Below are positions 49,220 to 61,385 of a stretch of 64,000 bases of DNA, piece after piece. The notes beneath the pieces were generated by a model, which did not search any database, was not told the DNA's origin, and was given only the letters and a program-made list of their open reading frames with translations. Position numbers and translations under genes: made by a program. Origin of the DNA: Paulinella micropora (taxonomy: Eukaryota; Cercozoa; Imbricatea; Euglyphida; Paulinellidae); contig WBZZ01001207.1 in NCBI GenBank assembly GCA_019918135.1, forward strand, positions 42,501 through 106,500. The letters are read 5' to 3'. Within the stretch, counting starts at the first letter, position 1; each line of letters starts with the position of its first letter.

Positions 49220-50038
49220 TGCTTCTTACAGCAGTAGAATACCCAGTTGCAACCCCGACACCTAAACATAGGCCTCATTAGTGTCTCCTCTATGTCGCAG
49301 TATTCACATGTGCGTGGGGGAATTGGGCGTGAGTGAGGCATGTCAGCGGGGTAAATACCTGGCGGTTGGTATCCCACACACCGTTGACAAAAGCCCACCA
49401 TTTCCTGCCAGTTCGCCGGGTAGATATTGAATCCCAACCTAAGACTCCAATATTCCATCTCCATGATAGTTGCATGATTATAGCAGAAATGAACATCCAT
49501 ATACCAGTACCATGGGCCATCGGGCAATGTGGGGTGCGATGATGTGGTTGTTAGTAAGTCACTGATTGCCAGTCAGTCCTTTTAATTCATAGTTAACTCC
49601 TAGATGTGTATCTGGCCTAACCCTAACGTCCCCTCTGGGTCTTCTCACTTCCACTTTCCCCTCTCCCACCGTCGACTGTGGTTCGAGAAAGTGTGGCAGC
49701 CACGCTAACGAAGACACACTATCCTTAACAATTTTAGATGGGTACCAGGGTTCCTCTCTGGGGACAATATAATTAAGCGGTGCATCTGCTCTCCACGTCG
49801 GAGGCCAGTGTTTTGGTGGCACTGGGAACCCGTGCGGATCCAACCTCCTATAAAGTTTTTTAGCGAAAACCCACATGTTGAGCTTAGTTCTAAAATCATT
49901 CTTATCTATTTTCTGCTCTCTCGAGAGTGACTCCCACGATATCTCTACTGGCCGCAGATCACTGAAAGACTCAAAGTCTATATGCGGCGCTATAACTCCA
50001 GGTCGAGGTGGACCCTTAGGTCGAGGTCGTCTGCACAC
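49108..50038 (-). CDS. MYND-type zinc-finger protein
   Basis: Two open segments on the minus strand: 50038-49559 (160 codons) and 49527-49108. The second carries a clear MYND finger: CEYC, then CRGC, YCCKKHH and HKEFC, with the spacing Cx2C...Cx2C...YCxxxH...HxxxC. The first segment is Trp/Pro-rich with SFSDLRPVEISWESLSREQK. Frames differ by one, with a TGA at the junction, so an intron or indel lies near 49540-49560. MYND fingers mediate protein contacts in chromatin and signalling proteins. The first codons lie in a satellite unit and the last few lie antisense to the neighbour, so both ends are uncertain. Confidence 0.6.
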
Positions 50039-50300
50039 TGTTTCCAGCGCAGTTCGCCCAGACTTGCTCCCTCCCGCTCCAAACTTTCACCACAACTTCT
50101 TCCTGACATTTCCCACCTAACGTAACACCCGAGACAAAATTTCGTGACTTAGGTCGAGGTCGGCCCTTAGGTCGAGGTCGGCTGCACCCTGTTTACCTTG
50201 CACCTTACCCAGACTTGCTCCCTTCCACCCCAAACTTTCACCACGACTTCTTCCTGACATTTCCCACCAAACGTAACATCCACAACGAACTTTGACAGTG
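50010..50300 (-). repeat. Two inverted copies of the 150-bp satellite
   Basis: Contains the reverse complements of the 47.0-48.5 kb markers: CTTAGGTCGAGGTCG, CCAGACTTGCTCCCTCC and CAAACTTTCACCACAACTTC. With the main array it brackets the MYND gene. 50301-50490 is short unique AT-rich DNA. Confidence 0.9.
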
Positions 50301-50489
50301 ACTTTGAATCTTGCTGAGATGTAATAGATATGTACTCAATTCATTGGCGTGACTTCATATGTAATCAACATGTAAAAAATTATCCTGACTTTGTCTGAGT
50401 GGCAAGTTCTTACTTTTTTCCGCTGTTCAACTTTTAACGATAGAATACTTGCCACTAGTAGGGATACGTGGTATTCCACCGATTGGTGT

Positions 50490-52240
50490 GGAGAAAATTG
50501 TATAGTATAGTATAATATAATATAGTATAGTATAGTATAGTATAGTATATAGTATAGTATAGTATAGTATAGTATAGTATAGTATAGTATAGTATAGTAT
50601 AGTATAGTATAGCCTGAGTATAGCCTGAGTATAGTATAATATAGTATAATATAGTGTAGTATAGTATAGTATAGTTAGAATAGTTAGTATAGTATAGTAT
50701 AGTATAATATAGTATAGTATAGTATAGTATAGTATAGTATAGTATAGTATAGTATAGTATAGTATAGTATAGTATAGCATAGTATAGTAGTATAGTATAG
50801 TACAATATAGTATAGTATAGTATAGTATAGTATAGTATAGTATATAATATAATGTAGTATAGTATAGTATAGTATAGTATAGTATAGTATAGTATAGTAT
50901 AGTATGTATAGTATGTATAGTATGTATAGTATAGTATAGTATAGTATAGTATAGTATAATATAGTATAATATAATGTATCATAATGTAGAATAGTACAGC
51001 ATAGTATAGTATACTATAGCATAGTATAGTATAGTATAGTATAGTATAGTATAGTATAGTATAGTATAGTATAGTATAGTATAGTATAGTATAGTATAGT
51101 ATAGTATAGCCTGAGCAAAATACAGTATAGTATAGTATAGTACAGTATACTATAGTATAGTAGAATAGAGTAGAGTACAGTATATTATACTATATAGTAT
51201 AGTATAATGTATTATAATGTAGAATAGTACAGCATAGTATAGTATAGTATAGTATAATATAATATAGTATAATATAGTATAGTATAGTATGGTATAGTAT
51301 AGTATAGTATAGTATAGTATAGTATAGTATAGTATAGTATATTATAGTATAGTATAGTATAGTATAGTACAGTATAATATAGTATATAGTATAATAGTAT
51401 AATATAGTGTATACTATAGTATAGTATGGTATAGTATAGTATATATATATACATATATATATAGTATAGTATAGTATGGTATAGTATAGTATAGTATAGT
51501 ATATTATAGTATAGTATAGTACAGTATAGTATAGTATCATATAATATGTATAATATAGAAAAGTATAGTATACTATAGTATACTATAGTATAGTATAGTA
51601 TAGTATAGTATACTAGATATAGTATAGTATAGTATAGCATAGTATAGCATAGTATAGTATAGTATAGTATAGTATAGTATAGAGTATAGAGTATAGTATA
51701 GTATAGTATAGTATAGTATAGTAAAATATAGGCAACGGTATAGTACAGTATAGTATAGTATAGTATAGTATAGTATAGTATAGTATAGTATAGTATAGTG
51801 TAATACAGTATAGTATAGTATAGTATAGTATAGTATAGTATAGTATAGTATAGTATAGTATAGTATATAGTATAGTATAGTATAGAATAGTATAGTATAG
51901 AATAGTATAGTATAGAATAGTATAGTATAGTATAGTATAGTATAGTATAGTATAGTATAGTATAGTATCGTATAATATAGTATAGTATTGTATAGTATTG
52001 TATAGTATAGTATAGTATAGTATGTATAGTATAGTATAGTATAGTATAGTATAGTATAGTATAGTATAGTATAGTATAGTATAGTAGAATAGAGTAGAGT
52101 ATAGTATAATATAGTATTATATAGTGTAGTATAATGTATCATAATGTAGAATAGTACAGCATAGTATAATATACTATAGCATAGTATAGTATAGTATAGT
52201 ATAGTATAGTATAGTATAGTATAGTATAGTATAGTATAGT
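50490..52240. repeat. GTATA pentanucleotide array
   Basis: About 1.75 kb of GTATA repeats with scattered variants. A longer phrase TATAATGTATCATAATGTAGAATAGTACAGCATAG occurs near 50970, 51210 and 52130, so segments of the array were duplicated. All ORFs here are repeat translations. Confidence 0.95.
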
Positions 52241-52800
52241 GTCTCTCTCTCTCCATCCCTTCCTCTCTCTATCTATCTATCTATCTAGCTATCTGTCTAT
52301 CTATGTATCCGTCTATTTACCTATATATCTATCTATCTAACTCTCCCTCTCTCTCTCTCTCTCACTCTCTCTCCCTCCCTCTCTCTCTCTCTCTCTCTGA
52401 GATAGATAGATAGATAGGAAGAAGAAAGAGACACTTACATACACACCTTGTACCTGCATGTATGCATATATATATATATACGCACCATATTCACAAAAGA
52501 AATAAGAAGTATATGTCTTCCTATATATGTTTCCAGCAATCAGTATAGCATGTATACTATACTATACTATACTATACTATACTATACTATACTATACACT
52601 ATACTATACTATACTATACTATACTATACTATACTATACTATACTATACTATACTATACTATACAATATATATATATATATACTATACTATATCATACTA
52701 TACTATACTATACACCATATACTATATCATACTATACTATATCATACTATACTATACTATACTATACTATACTATACTATACTATACTATAGAGAGAGAG
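52241..52800. repeat. CT/TATC microsatellites and inverted ACTAT array
   Basis: Holds CTCTCT and TATC runs (52241-52420), a minus-strand copy of the 250-bp unit described next (52400-52545), and an (ACTAT)n array (52550-52792), the reverse complement of the GTATA array. Confidence 0.9.
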
Positions 52801-53061
52801 AGACAGGTATGTATGTATCTACGTAATATATGTATGGCTGTAATGTGTGTATGTATGTACTTTTTCATGTATGTGAATCCTGGAAATGAAAGTTTCAGCA
52901 GTGTTGCTTATAATAACTTGTAGGGTAGTGTGTTGATGCTATACTTATTGCTGGAAACATATTTAGGAATATACTTCTTATTTCTTGTGTGGATATGGTG
53001 CGTATATATGTATGCGTACATGCAGGTAGAAGGTGTGTATGTAAGTGTCTCTTTCTCCTTC

Positions 53062-53099
<38 letters not shown>

Positions 53100-53824
53100 C
53101 GAAATCAGAAGCTCCTTTTTTCTGACATTAGTCGATATTTCATCAGTTGATCTTATCACTTACTCTACGGAATGAACCAAGGCCACTTGAGGTGTCACTG
53201 ACCCTCTCTTGGGCTTGATTTTTTGAAATGGGTGCCATCTGTCGACAGACAGAGAATTAGGGGATGGTGTGGGTGTGCTGGGCCCGTGGTGGGGTGCCTT
53301 TTGTGTGCCTAGCCATACGCCTATAAGTCATATGCCGAAATAGCGACGGGAAGCACAATCCTGTTCCCTCAGGGTGCCCTTTCTCGCTTGTTGAGCCCGG
53401 AATAAAACCCACAGTGCTCTGTCGGTTTATACTAGACTGTCGAACAGTCTCGAAACTCCATCTGCTTACTGGGCCCTCTGTAATGGAGGTGGGAGCTCGT
53501 TCTGCAAGGGGCGCTTTATGGAACGAGCCCTGGCCCCGCCTGGTACTAGGAAGCTTTGGTATTGCCTGTATCAGTCCCTTCCGTGCAAACATCACGGCTT
53601 AGCTGGGCATCGGGTTAATACTTTACCCACAGACTTCCTGGTTGACGAAATCAGAAGCTCCTTTTTTCTGACATTAGTCGATATTTCATCTATCTCAGAG
53701 AGAGAGAAAGAGAGGGAGAGAGAGAGAGAGAGACAGAGAGAGAGAGAGTGGGAGAGAGAGAGATAGATAGATATATAGGTAGATAGACAGATAGATGGAT
53801 AGACAGATAGACAGATAGATAGAT

Positions 53825-53857
<33 letters not shown>

Positions 53858-54120
53858 GACAGGTATGTATGTATGTACATAATGTATGTATGTCTGTAAT
53901 GTGTGCATGCATGTACTTTTTCATGTATGTGAATCCTGGAAATGAAAGTTTCAGCAGTGTTGCTTATAATAACTGGTTGCTGGAAACATATTTAGGAAGA
54001 CATATACTCCTTATTTCTTGTGTGGATATGGTGCGTATATATGTATGCATGCATGCATGTAGAAGGTGTGTATGTAAGTGTCTCTTTCTCCTTCTTCCTA
54101 TCTATCTATCTATCTATCTA
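52800..54120. repeat. Duplicated 250-bp unit and a flanked 500-bp insert
   Basis: A unit with CATGTATGTGAATCCTGGAAATG, GTTGCTTATAATAACT, CTGGAAACATATTTAGGAA and GATATGGTGCGTATATATG occurs at about 52800-53095 and 53865-54115, plus an inverted partial copy at 52400-52545. A 44-bp sequence (CGAAATCAGAAGCTCC...CGATATTTCAT) occurs at 53099-53142 and 53646-53689 and brackets about 500 bp of unique sequence. No gene is supported in the insert; the 112-codon minus-strand frame there looks accidental. Confidence 0.8.
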
Positions 54121-54670
54121 TCTCAGAGAGAGAGAGTATGAGAGAGAGAGAGAGAGTATGAGAGAGAGAGAGAGTATGAGAGAGAGAGACAGACAGACAG
54201 ACAGAGAGAGAGAGAGAGATAGATAGATAGATGGATAGAGAGAGAGAGAGATAGATAAATAGATAGATAGAGAGAGAGAGAGAGGGAGAGAGAGGGAGGG
54301 AGAGAGAGAGAGAGAGGGAGAGAGAGAGAGAGAGGGAGAGAGAGAGAGAGAGGGAGAGAGAGATAGCATGAGAGAGAGATAGTATGAGAGAGAGAGAGAG
54401 AGAGTATGAGAGAGAGAGACACACACACACACAGAGAGAGAGAGGGAGAGAGAGAGAGAGGGAGAGGGAGATCGATATACATAGAGAGAGAGATAGATAA
54501 ATAGATAGAGAGAGAGAGTATGAGAGACAGAGAGTATGAGAGAGAGAGAGAGAGTATGAGAGAGCTCGAGGGAGAGATAGATAGATAGACAAAGAGAGAG
54601 AGATAGATAAATAGATAGAGAGAGGGAGGGAGGGAGAGAGAGATCTCTGAGAGAGAGCTCGAGAGAGAGG

Positions 54671-54707
<37 letters not shown>

Positions 54708-54870
54708 TATGAGAGAGAGAGAGAGAGTATGAGAGAGAGTGAGTATGAGAGAGAGAGTGAGTATGAGAGAGAGAGAGAGTGAGTATGAGAGAGAGAGAGT
54801 GAGTATGAGAGAGAGAGAGAGTGAGAGAGAGAGAGAGAGAGAGATCTAGAGGGAGAGGGAGAGGGAGATA
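54120..54870. repeat. GA dinucleotide array
   Basis: (GA)n with GTATGAGAGAG and GATA punctuations. Its translations are Ser/Leu-rich artefacts. Confidence 0.95.
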
Positions 54871-55302
54871 GTTGTTGTCTTGTGACTTCTTGAAAAACCT
54901 CCACGAACTGATCTTGTAGCAAAGACTGTCAATGCAACAATTTAGTCAATCACAAAAATGTGTTTTACAAAGATTGCAATGGTTTTTTGTGTGAGTTCAC
55001 GCCTTGGTTACCTGATTGTTTCCATCATATTTTCAAGTCGTTTGGTTCTGTGGACATCAAAGCTTCACAAATGAATAATTCTTCCCGCAGAAGAGAGAAC
55101 ACCGATCCATTCTCTTCTGAGACCACGATGTTTTAGTTCGAGTCACAAATCAACCTTCCATTGAGTAAAAAATTTGTTCAGAATCTTTCGTCGTCGAAAC
55201 TGTACTGAACACTACCTGTTTGCCCCTCTGTGGTGTTATTACTTCCCTGTATAGTTTTTCGTTGTTGTGTTCTTGTGCGACCTGTACTACCTTTAGGGTT
55301 AG
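54871..55302. other. No supported gene
   Basis: Ordinary AT-leaning sequence between the GA array and decayed ORFs. Nothing recognisable. Confidence 0.5.
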
Positions 55303-56231
55303 CTATTTCCAGTCCCATCTGTGATCCATGTGCTGCAATGTAGTGTATAGAGTTGATATGGGGTCAAAGTGTTGTAGCAGTCGAAATAGCTTCTTGCACT
55401 TCTTGTAGTGTGACTCAGGTCTTCCTTCGTCTATCTCAACCTGTCTAACTAATGTCTTGTATTTCGTTAGCAATGTCTTAACTCTATTCATCGAACTAGG
55501 CCCCTGCATAGCATCTAGCTTGTCTAATCGACCTGCCTTGCTATCTAGTCTAATCCCCTATACTTGTCTACTATAGCTTTTCAGAATTTCGCAGGTTCAC
55601 CTTCTGCTTCAGGCAACAATGCCATAGAATCCGGATTCTGCTGGCATGAGGAGATGATGTATGCTAACAACTAGTCTTTCAGCTCTCTACGTTTTCTCAC
55701 GACTTCGTTCTTCTCTTCTTCTCTCCTCAGACTGTCTTCTTCATCCAACTCTCTTTGTGTAACAGATTGAGATTGTGGTCTCTGTGATTTAAATGTAGAT
55801 GGTGACAGTGTAGACACTTTCTTGACTGTGCTGGGGAAAACTATTGACTTTCCTTCTAAGCAATTAATTAACAATGTGTTAACTAACCTAAGAATAGCTG
55901 TCAAAGTAGTCTCATAAGTCTTAAAGTATTTTATATTTCTGGGAAGAGGAGAAATTTTCAAATATAGTTTCACTTTCGGGTAGTGTGTATGTAAAGACAT
56001 GTCTTACCTGAGGGCTTACCCAAAGCTACTTGAACTGGAACTTGTTGAGCGAATGTCTGCAACGGGAGCGCAAAACCACTTGTCCTTACGAGCGCAAAGC
56101 CACTTGTCCTGACGACAGGTCCAGTTCATATGAGGTTTTCCACCACTGCAGGGGAAAAATCCAACGTCGGCAACAGAAGCAAAAAATGAGTGGGGGTCTG
56201 AGCAAGTGGGTGCCGAACGTAAACGGGTCAC
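55303..56231 (-). pseudogene. Decayed ORFs, possibly from a transposable element
   Basis: Three minus-strand open segments follow each other. 56231-56016 has C..GGKPHMNWTCRQDKWLC, possibly a short Cys module. 56000-55671 ends in a charged coiled-coil-like stretch (RELDEEDSLRREEEKNEVVRKRRELKD). 55509-55303 has basic/helical NRVKTLLTKYKTLVRQVEIDEG. All are AT-rich and end in stops without joining. A gag-like or host-gene origin is possible. Family unknown. Confidence 0.3.
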
Positions 56232-57030
56232 TGAGAAAGTTCACCCAAAAACCGGATCAAAGTCAAGCCTGTTGTGTCGAGAGAGGTTGCAGGAAACCGT
56301 CGTAACCGGCTGAACTGGCGGGCTGGACGTCTGGCAACTACTGCCACTGTCCAGGGAATGTTGCCAGAGGAACTCTTGGCGCCTTGGTGGGCTGGCTGGC
56401 TGAGCTCGAACGGCCTTGAACAACCACCCACTGCGCTGAGACTCAGCTCAACTCGCACAGTGCCTCACCAGTTACCTAGTATCAACCACACACAGTAGAC
56501 AGAAATTAGTTCTGCTTTGGCACCAAACACGAACAAGAAACGTCATTCTGGGTGTTGGTGCCAGCTTTCTTTGGTACTTGGAGACACTCTCCAAGGGTTC
56601 CAGCGCGAAGGGCGCTTCAACGCTTCATAACGTAATTACTTACAATATACAGAAGAATGACTTTAATGATTATACAGCGTCCAACAGTAACGGACGAATG
56701 AAACGAATGGTAGGTATTAAGAACGGAACAAGTAGTAACTGTGCCCACTTTGTGGGGGCAGATATGCCCACTCGGTCCACAAAGGTGGATTTGCATTAAG
56801 TGTTCTGATAAGGGATCTAATAGTATAACCTGTGTACTATCCCCAACGATAGCTCAATGGAAGAGTAAGTGGGTAATATAACCAAACACAGTCCTCAAAA
56901 AAGAGAATGATGTCTCGTTATATTAGCTCAGTGATGCAAAGAGCCAGCACGAGGATGCGTTGCTAGTGTGTCGCGTCCCCACAAATCTACAGCAAAACCA
57001 AGGCCCAAAAACAACAGAAAAATAGAATTC
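56232..57030. other. No supported gene
   Basis: The only motif noted is TAGCTCAATGG at about 56850, like a tRNA A-box, but no matching arm or B-box follows. The rest is unremarkable. Confidence 0.5.
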
Positions 57031-58042
57031 TTAGTGCGCGGACGAGGCCAAGGTCCTGGCTTCAAGGGACTGGAGAACAAAAAAAAAGAAAACAAGGACA
57101 GAGAGGGGGGGAGAGTGAGAATGAAGGATAGGACGAGACAGGTGTTGCATAGCCAACAAGCGCAACCCTGCGAGCTTGGCGAGGTAAGATAGCATGATGT
57201 CCTCACGTAGCGTGACCAGGTCCAGCGCCTCCACGGCCGAAAAGGGCAGCACATAGACCCCACCCAAAGGAAAGTATTCGAAGTAGGTATCATCCGCGGA
57301 CTGGTTGTAGCAGCGCCCGCGCAAGGGTTTACCACGCTTGTCCCGATGGAACATTGCGATTTTGCCCACAACCTCGTCGGCGCGTGCTCGTCTGCTTCTC
57401 CAAACAACAAACACACAAAAACAAAAAAATACCAGGCACTCTCTCGTTTTGGGCGTCGTCGCACACAGCACCAAGAAAAAAAAGAACGGCAAAAAAACCA
57501 GAGAAGGCCAGCCATATCTCAGACAACGCGCGCGTGTCAAGGTATTCGTCATCGTCAGCCTTGATTAGACACAACTCGCTGGGACGGCGCCACCGCTGCG
57601 AACCGACCAGCATGCTCAGAAGCTTGAAAGGCAAATGCTGGTACGTATCCACAAAAGTGTCGTCCAGCACCAAGTCGCCGAACAGCTGGTTTTCCTGTCA
57701 CAACACATAGGAGTGGACGGCACATTCGGCGAGGGCCGGGGGAAAGCCCCGGTGGACTTGTGAAACCTGTGCCAGCTGCGCCTCGGACCCCGCGCGGTCG
57801 AGCAAGAACACGCACCTCGAGCCGCTGGGCAGCAGGCTGGCGGCAGAGCACCACGTCCGGCGGACGGCCAGGCGCCGCTCAAAGTGCATCGGCGCGCTGT
57901 AGATCACGATCAAAGATGGCACCCCGTACGGCGCGGGGCGCGCTAGCGCTAGGCCCAGGACTTCCAGCAGCGCCCAACAGCCCGCCAGAAGCCCCAAAAT
58001 CTGATGCATGAGGCGGCGTCCTGTCTGCTGCTGGCCTCCCAT
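57031..58042 (-). CDS. GT31-type (beta-1,3) glycosyltransferase, spliced
   Basis: A type II membrane protein: a short basic tail from the ATG at 58042, then a hydrophobic anchor (about residues 11-34). GT31 hallmarks follow in order: IVIYSAPMHFERRLAVRRTW, CVFLLDRAG, DDTFVDTY..LPFK, LIKADDDEYLD (the DDD metal motif) and FPLGGVYVLP. These lie in different open frames. Likely introns with pyrimidine-rich ends are 57766-57695 (72 nt, which would remove an in-frame TGA), about 57527-57392, and 57139-57070. The family transfers Gal, GlcNAc or GalNAc in beta-1,3 linkage in the Golgi; the donor cannot be told. The first intron's donor (CAG|GTTTCA) is weak. If it is not spliced, the TGA at 57700-57698 makes this a pseudogene. 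Confidence 0.65.
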
Positions 58043-58641
58043 CTGAACAGAAAAGATGTCTTTTTTTTCTGGATACCAGACTATCATTAAGGCAAATGTC
58101 ACCCCCCTTTTTCAGCGCCGGCCCCCCCCATCATTTCCCCTTATGGGGAGGGAGGGGGCCACGCTGCACGTGTCTAGCTCGTGTTGGCTCAGGAGGGGCT
58201 CTTTCGTGGCTGCCACAAACTTAGCGCCAAGCCAAATCTACCGTTTCCATCAGGAAATGACCGATTCTCGCTACCGGCCGTGCCTGCCAAGGCACACGCT
58301 GGGATGGTAAATTCCTCTGTCCCTCCAAGCCAAGATATTTTTTGTTTTCTGTTCTGCTGCTAGGTTCTCTAACAAGGCCATAAGTACAGTCACGAACTGG
58401 TTTCTTGCATACCACGTCTTTACGCCAGCGGACTTCCTGTACTCCGACCTTGGTGTGCCAAAGCTAACGTAGTGGTGGGGAGGGGCTGTATCCCTCCAAG
58501 CCCCGCGCTAGCTATTTTTTTTGTAAACCGACAGAGCTATTTTTTTGAAAAAAAATTAAAAAAACAATAACAAAACAAAGAAGTTCTCCCCGCCCGCCGG
58601 TATTCGCCCGCGAAATTTAAGTTTTTTTACTGATAATATCC
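58043..58641. other. Intergenic
   Basis: Spacer between the two minus-strand glycosyltransferase genes. At 58583-58612 it carries CCCCGCCCGCCGG, resembling one arm of the 60-61 kb palindromes. No gene seen. Confidence 0.5.
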
Positions 58642-59872
58642 TTAAATAATTTCCCGGCTTGAAATGACTGCGTATCCAACCCCTACCCCACACTGCCTGA
58701 GAGAACAACAGTACAACAGGACCAGCAGTAATCCGAGCAGCAGAGCGACCAGCGCCGGCCCCAGCTCGGAGACCGCCCACCCTGTGCCCGGGCTGTCTTG
58801 CAAAAGCCGAGTGTCACGGATGGCCTTTGCGACACTGGCGCTCCGCCAGGGGCTCAGGTACAAGGAGTTGTTTCCGTTTGTGTCGACGTCCTGGTACACA
58901 GCCCCTGCCAGACGTAGGAAGAGCTCTGCGGGTGCGCTCCATTCCGTGTCCCGGGTGCCGTTATTCCACGGCGTCATCCACCAAGCGGTGTCTGCCACTT
59001 TGTCGGCCCTGCCGCGCGCCGGGCGCTCCACCTGAGTCCAATGCATAGACTGATCGAGGTAGTGAACAAGAGACAGTCCGGCCAGGCTGACGTTGACCGG
59101 GGCTGGGTAACTGATCACCCGGTCGCTGGAGATCCAGGGCCAGAGCAGGGCGTTGTGCACAGCCAAAGACAGGGAGCAACTAGTCTTGGCCACCGTTTTG
59201 TAGTTGTTCCAGGCGCCATCTACCCTGCCCGTAAACGACTGCACCACGCTGTTGGGCTCGCACTCGTAGCTTACCCCCCCATGAGGACCCTAGGAACCCG
59301 GACGGCGCAGACCTGAGCGGGCTGTCCCAACAGCTGCGTGCGAAAGCCCCCGCCTGTCCCCACTGTGCCGTCCGGACCGTTTCCTACCGCAAAGGGGAAT
59401 TCGTCCAAATCCAACGTCATCACCCACTTGTAATCAAAGCCCCTAAGAAAGTACCACTTATGGTACTCAAGGTGCTGGACGTCCAACGGCGCTCGGTTCG
59501 TTAAGTGCGAGGACGCTAAGGTCAGGAAGCCCTCTGCCTGAAACAGCGCCAGGTGTTGCCAGGGCGGCTCGCGTTCGCTGTTGTTGTCAACCAGATGACG
59601 TGATCAAAGCCTTGCAGCCGTAGGTTCAGCAGCCACTCCACCACAATGTGTCGTTCGTTCTTCATGAGCGCCAGGGCCAATAACTGGTGGTGTGTGTCGT
59701 ACGTTTTAGCAGGGAGGAACAGGCGGCTCCTCGTGAGGTCCAGGTATAACAACACAAGCAGAACCACCAACAGACCGCCTAGGCAGCCCCAGCAGAGCCG
59801 GTTCCTGCGCCAAGCCATTAACATCCTCGAGTCCTCCGCCAGGCCATTTAGTGCACTCCACCGATCTCTCAT
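58642..59872 (-). pseudogene. GT92-like glycosyltransferase (two frameshifts)
   Basis: The N terminus has a membrane anchor (LGGLLVVLLVLLYLDL, residues about 31-46). Then come ALALMKNERHIVVEWLLNLRLQGFDHV, the usual GT92 start motif, and WVMTLDLDEFPF, the DxD-like site. Further on is NNYKTVAKTS, like the K-S/T motif near the GT92 end, then a hydrophobic C-terminal segment (LVALLLGLLLVLLYCC). Three frames are needed. The first break is at about 59590, right after the FDHV motif, where one base seems missing. The second is at a C7 run (59274-59280). GT92 enzymes add galactose to glycans. The C-terminal membrane segment is unusual for the family. The breaks mean a pseudogene or a homopolymer-type assembly error. 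Confidence 0.6.
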
Positions 59873-60055
59873 AGCGTTGAGAAAATGACATGTTCCGGGC
59901 GGTGTTAGTCGGCAAACCGACCATCAGCGGCCGGCGGCGAGGAGGAAGGCGGGGGAGGGGGTGGTGAGAGAGGGAGAGAGAAGGGAGACCCCCACCCCAC
60001 ACCCCGCTGCCGGGGGCACCCGACATGCGCACACCCTCCTCTCAAGGGAGGCCCA
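59873..60055. other. Upstream region of the GT92 gene
   Basis: Purine-rich with GGAGG and AGAGAG runs; no gene seen. Confidence 0.4.
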
Positions 60056-61150
60056 AACGTCCTTCGCAAAAAAGAAAAAAAATCTTCGCGTGCCGCAATT
60101 GCGGCAAGACACAAGTGTTCGTAACTTGCGGCATTTTCCACATTTGTCGTGAATTCACCACAAACCGGATCTATGGCAAAATGTCCATATCCTCCGGCAT
60201 TTTTCACAGGTGTCGCGAAATTCACCGAATTATGAAACCAATGAAAAAAAAATTTTTTGCAAAGGACATTTCGGCAATTAAAAGGTAGCCAGAGAACAAT
60301 TTTCGGGAGACGGCGTCGGGCGGGGAAAAAATTAAAAGGTGCAAAAAAATTCCCCGCCCGCCCTCGTCTCCCGAAAATTTTTCTGTTGCTCAACATGTAT
60401 TGCCGAAATGTCCTTCATTAAAAAAAAATTTATTGCGTTGCCGCAATTTGCGGTCTATCTGAAGTGTCCACAAATTGTGGCGTTTTTCACAGGTGTCGCG
60501 AAATTCACCACAAAATCGAAACCAATAAAAAAAAATTGCAAAGGACATTTCGGCAATAAATATTTAGCTAGAGAAAATTTTTTGGGAGAGATTGTCGGGC
60601 GGGGAATTTTTTTGCACCTTTAATTTTTTCCCCGCCCGCCAGCGTCTCCCGAAAAATTTTCTCTAGCTAAACATTTATTGCCGAAATGTCCTTCATCAAA
60701 AAAAATTTTATTGCGGTGCCGCAATTTGCGGTCTATCTGGAGTGTCCACAAATTGCGGCGTTTTTTACAGGCGTCGCGAAATTCACCACAAAATCGAAAC
60801 CAATGAAAAAAAAATTTTTTGCAAAGGACATTTCGGCACTGGAAATTTAGCTAGAGAAAATTTTTCGGGAGACGAGGGCGGGCGGGGAAAAAATTAAAAG
60901 GTGCAAAAAAAATTCCCCGCCCGCCGGCGTCTCCCGAAAAATTTTCTTTATCTCTTTTTCAATTGCCGAAATGTCCTTCGCGAAAAAAATTCTTTTTTTG
61001 TGTGCCGCAAATGTCGGAGAAAATCCGTTACCCGTAACTTCCGGCGCACTTGTCGCGAAATTCGCCGGATTCCGGGGGGGATCTTGTAAGAACAACGCCA
61101 TTTTCACGCTGATCCCCCCAAATTTTTTTCTTTAATTTTTTTTAGCACTT
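60056..61150. repeat. Three palindromes in a 280-bp repeated unit
   Basis: Each unit has AAGGACATTTCGGCA, an AT-rich arm, a long palindrome with arms CGGGAGACG...GGCGGGCGGGGAA and complement TTCCCCGCCCGCC...CGTCTCCCG around an AT loop with TTAAAAGGTGCAAAA, then TGCCGAAATGTCCTT. Palindrome centres are near 60340, 60615 and 60905. The loop orientation is flipped in the second. Phrases TGTCGCGAAATTCACC and GTGCCGCAA also repeat. This could be an origin, a regulatory array or a mobile element. No gene is supported. Confidence 0.85.
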
Positions 61151-61385
61151 TCAGGTGAATCTAAGCTTTTTGGCCGAGGGTGGTGGGGCGGGGGTGTTGA
61201 GAGGGGGGGGGGGTGGGCCTTTTTTTACACACAGAGTGACGACCGGGGGGAGGGGGCCGTTCTGTGACGGCCACAGAACGGCCCCCCCCCTTGGGTCGCG
61301 CAGTAGTGCTCCCTTCGTTTTTTTTTCTGTCTGCCAGTGCTCCATCATTTTCTTTGGGATCTGCTTAAATAGCCAGACTTGTCTG

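Noticed and set aside
50427..52826. ORFs rich in YYTIL
   Set aside because: Translations of the GTATA / ACTAT arrays.
53257..53595. 112-aa minus-strand ORF in the unique insert
   Set aside because: No homology recognised, no promoter or poly(A) context, and it is surrounded by microsatellite.
54110..54922. 270-aa Ser/Leu ORF
   Set aside because: Translation of the GA array.
56850..56920. tRNA-like A-box TAGCTCAATGG
   Set aside because: No B-box and no foldable cloverleaf follow.
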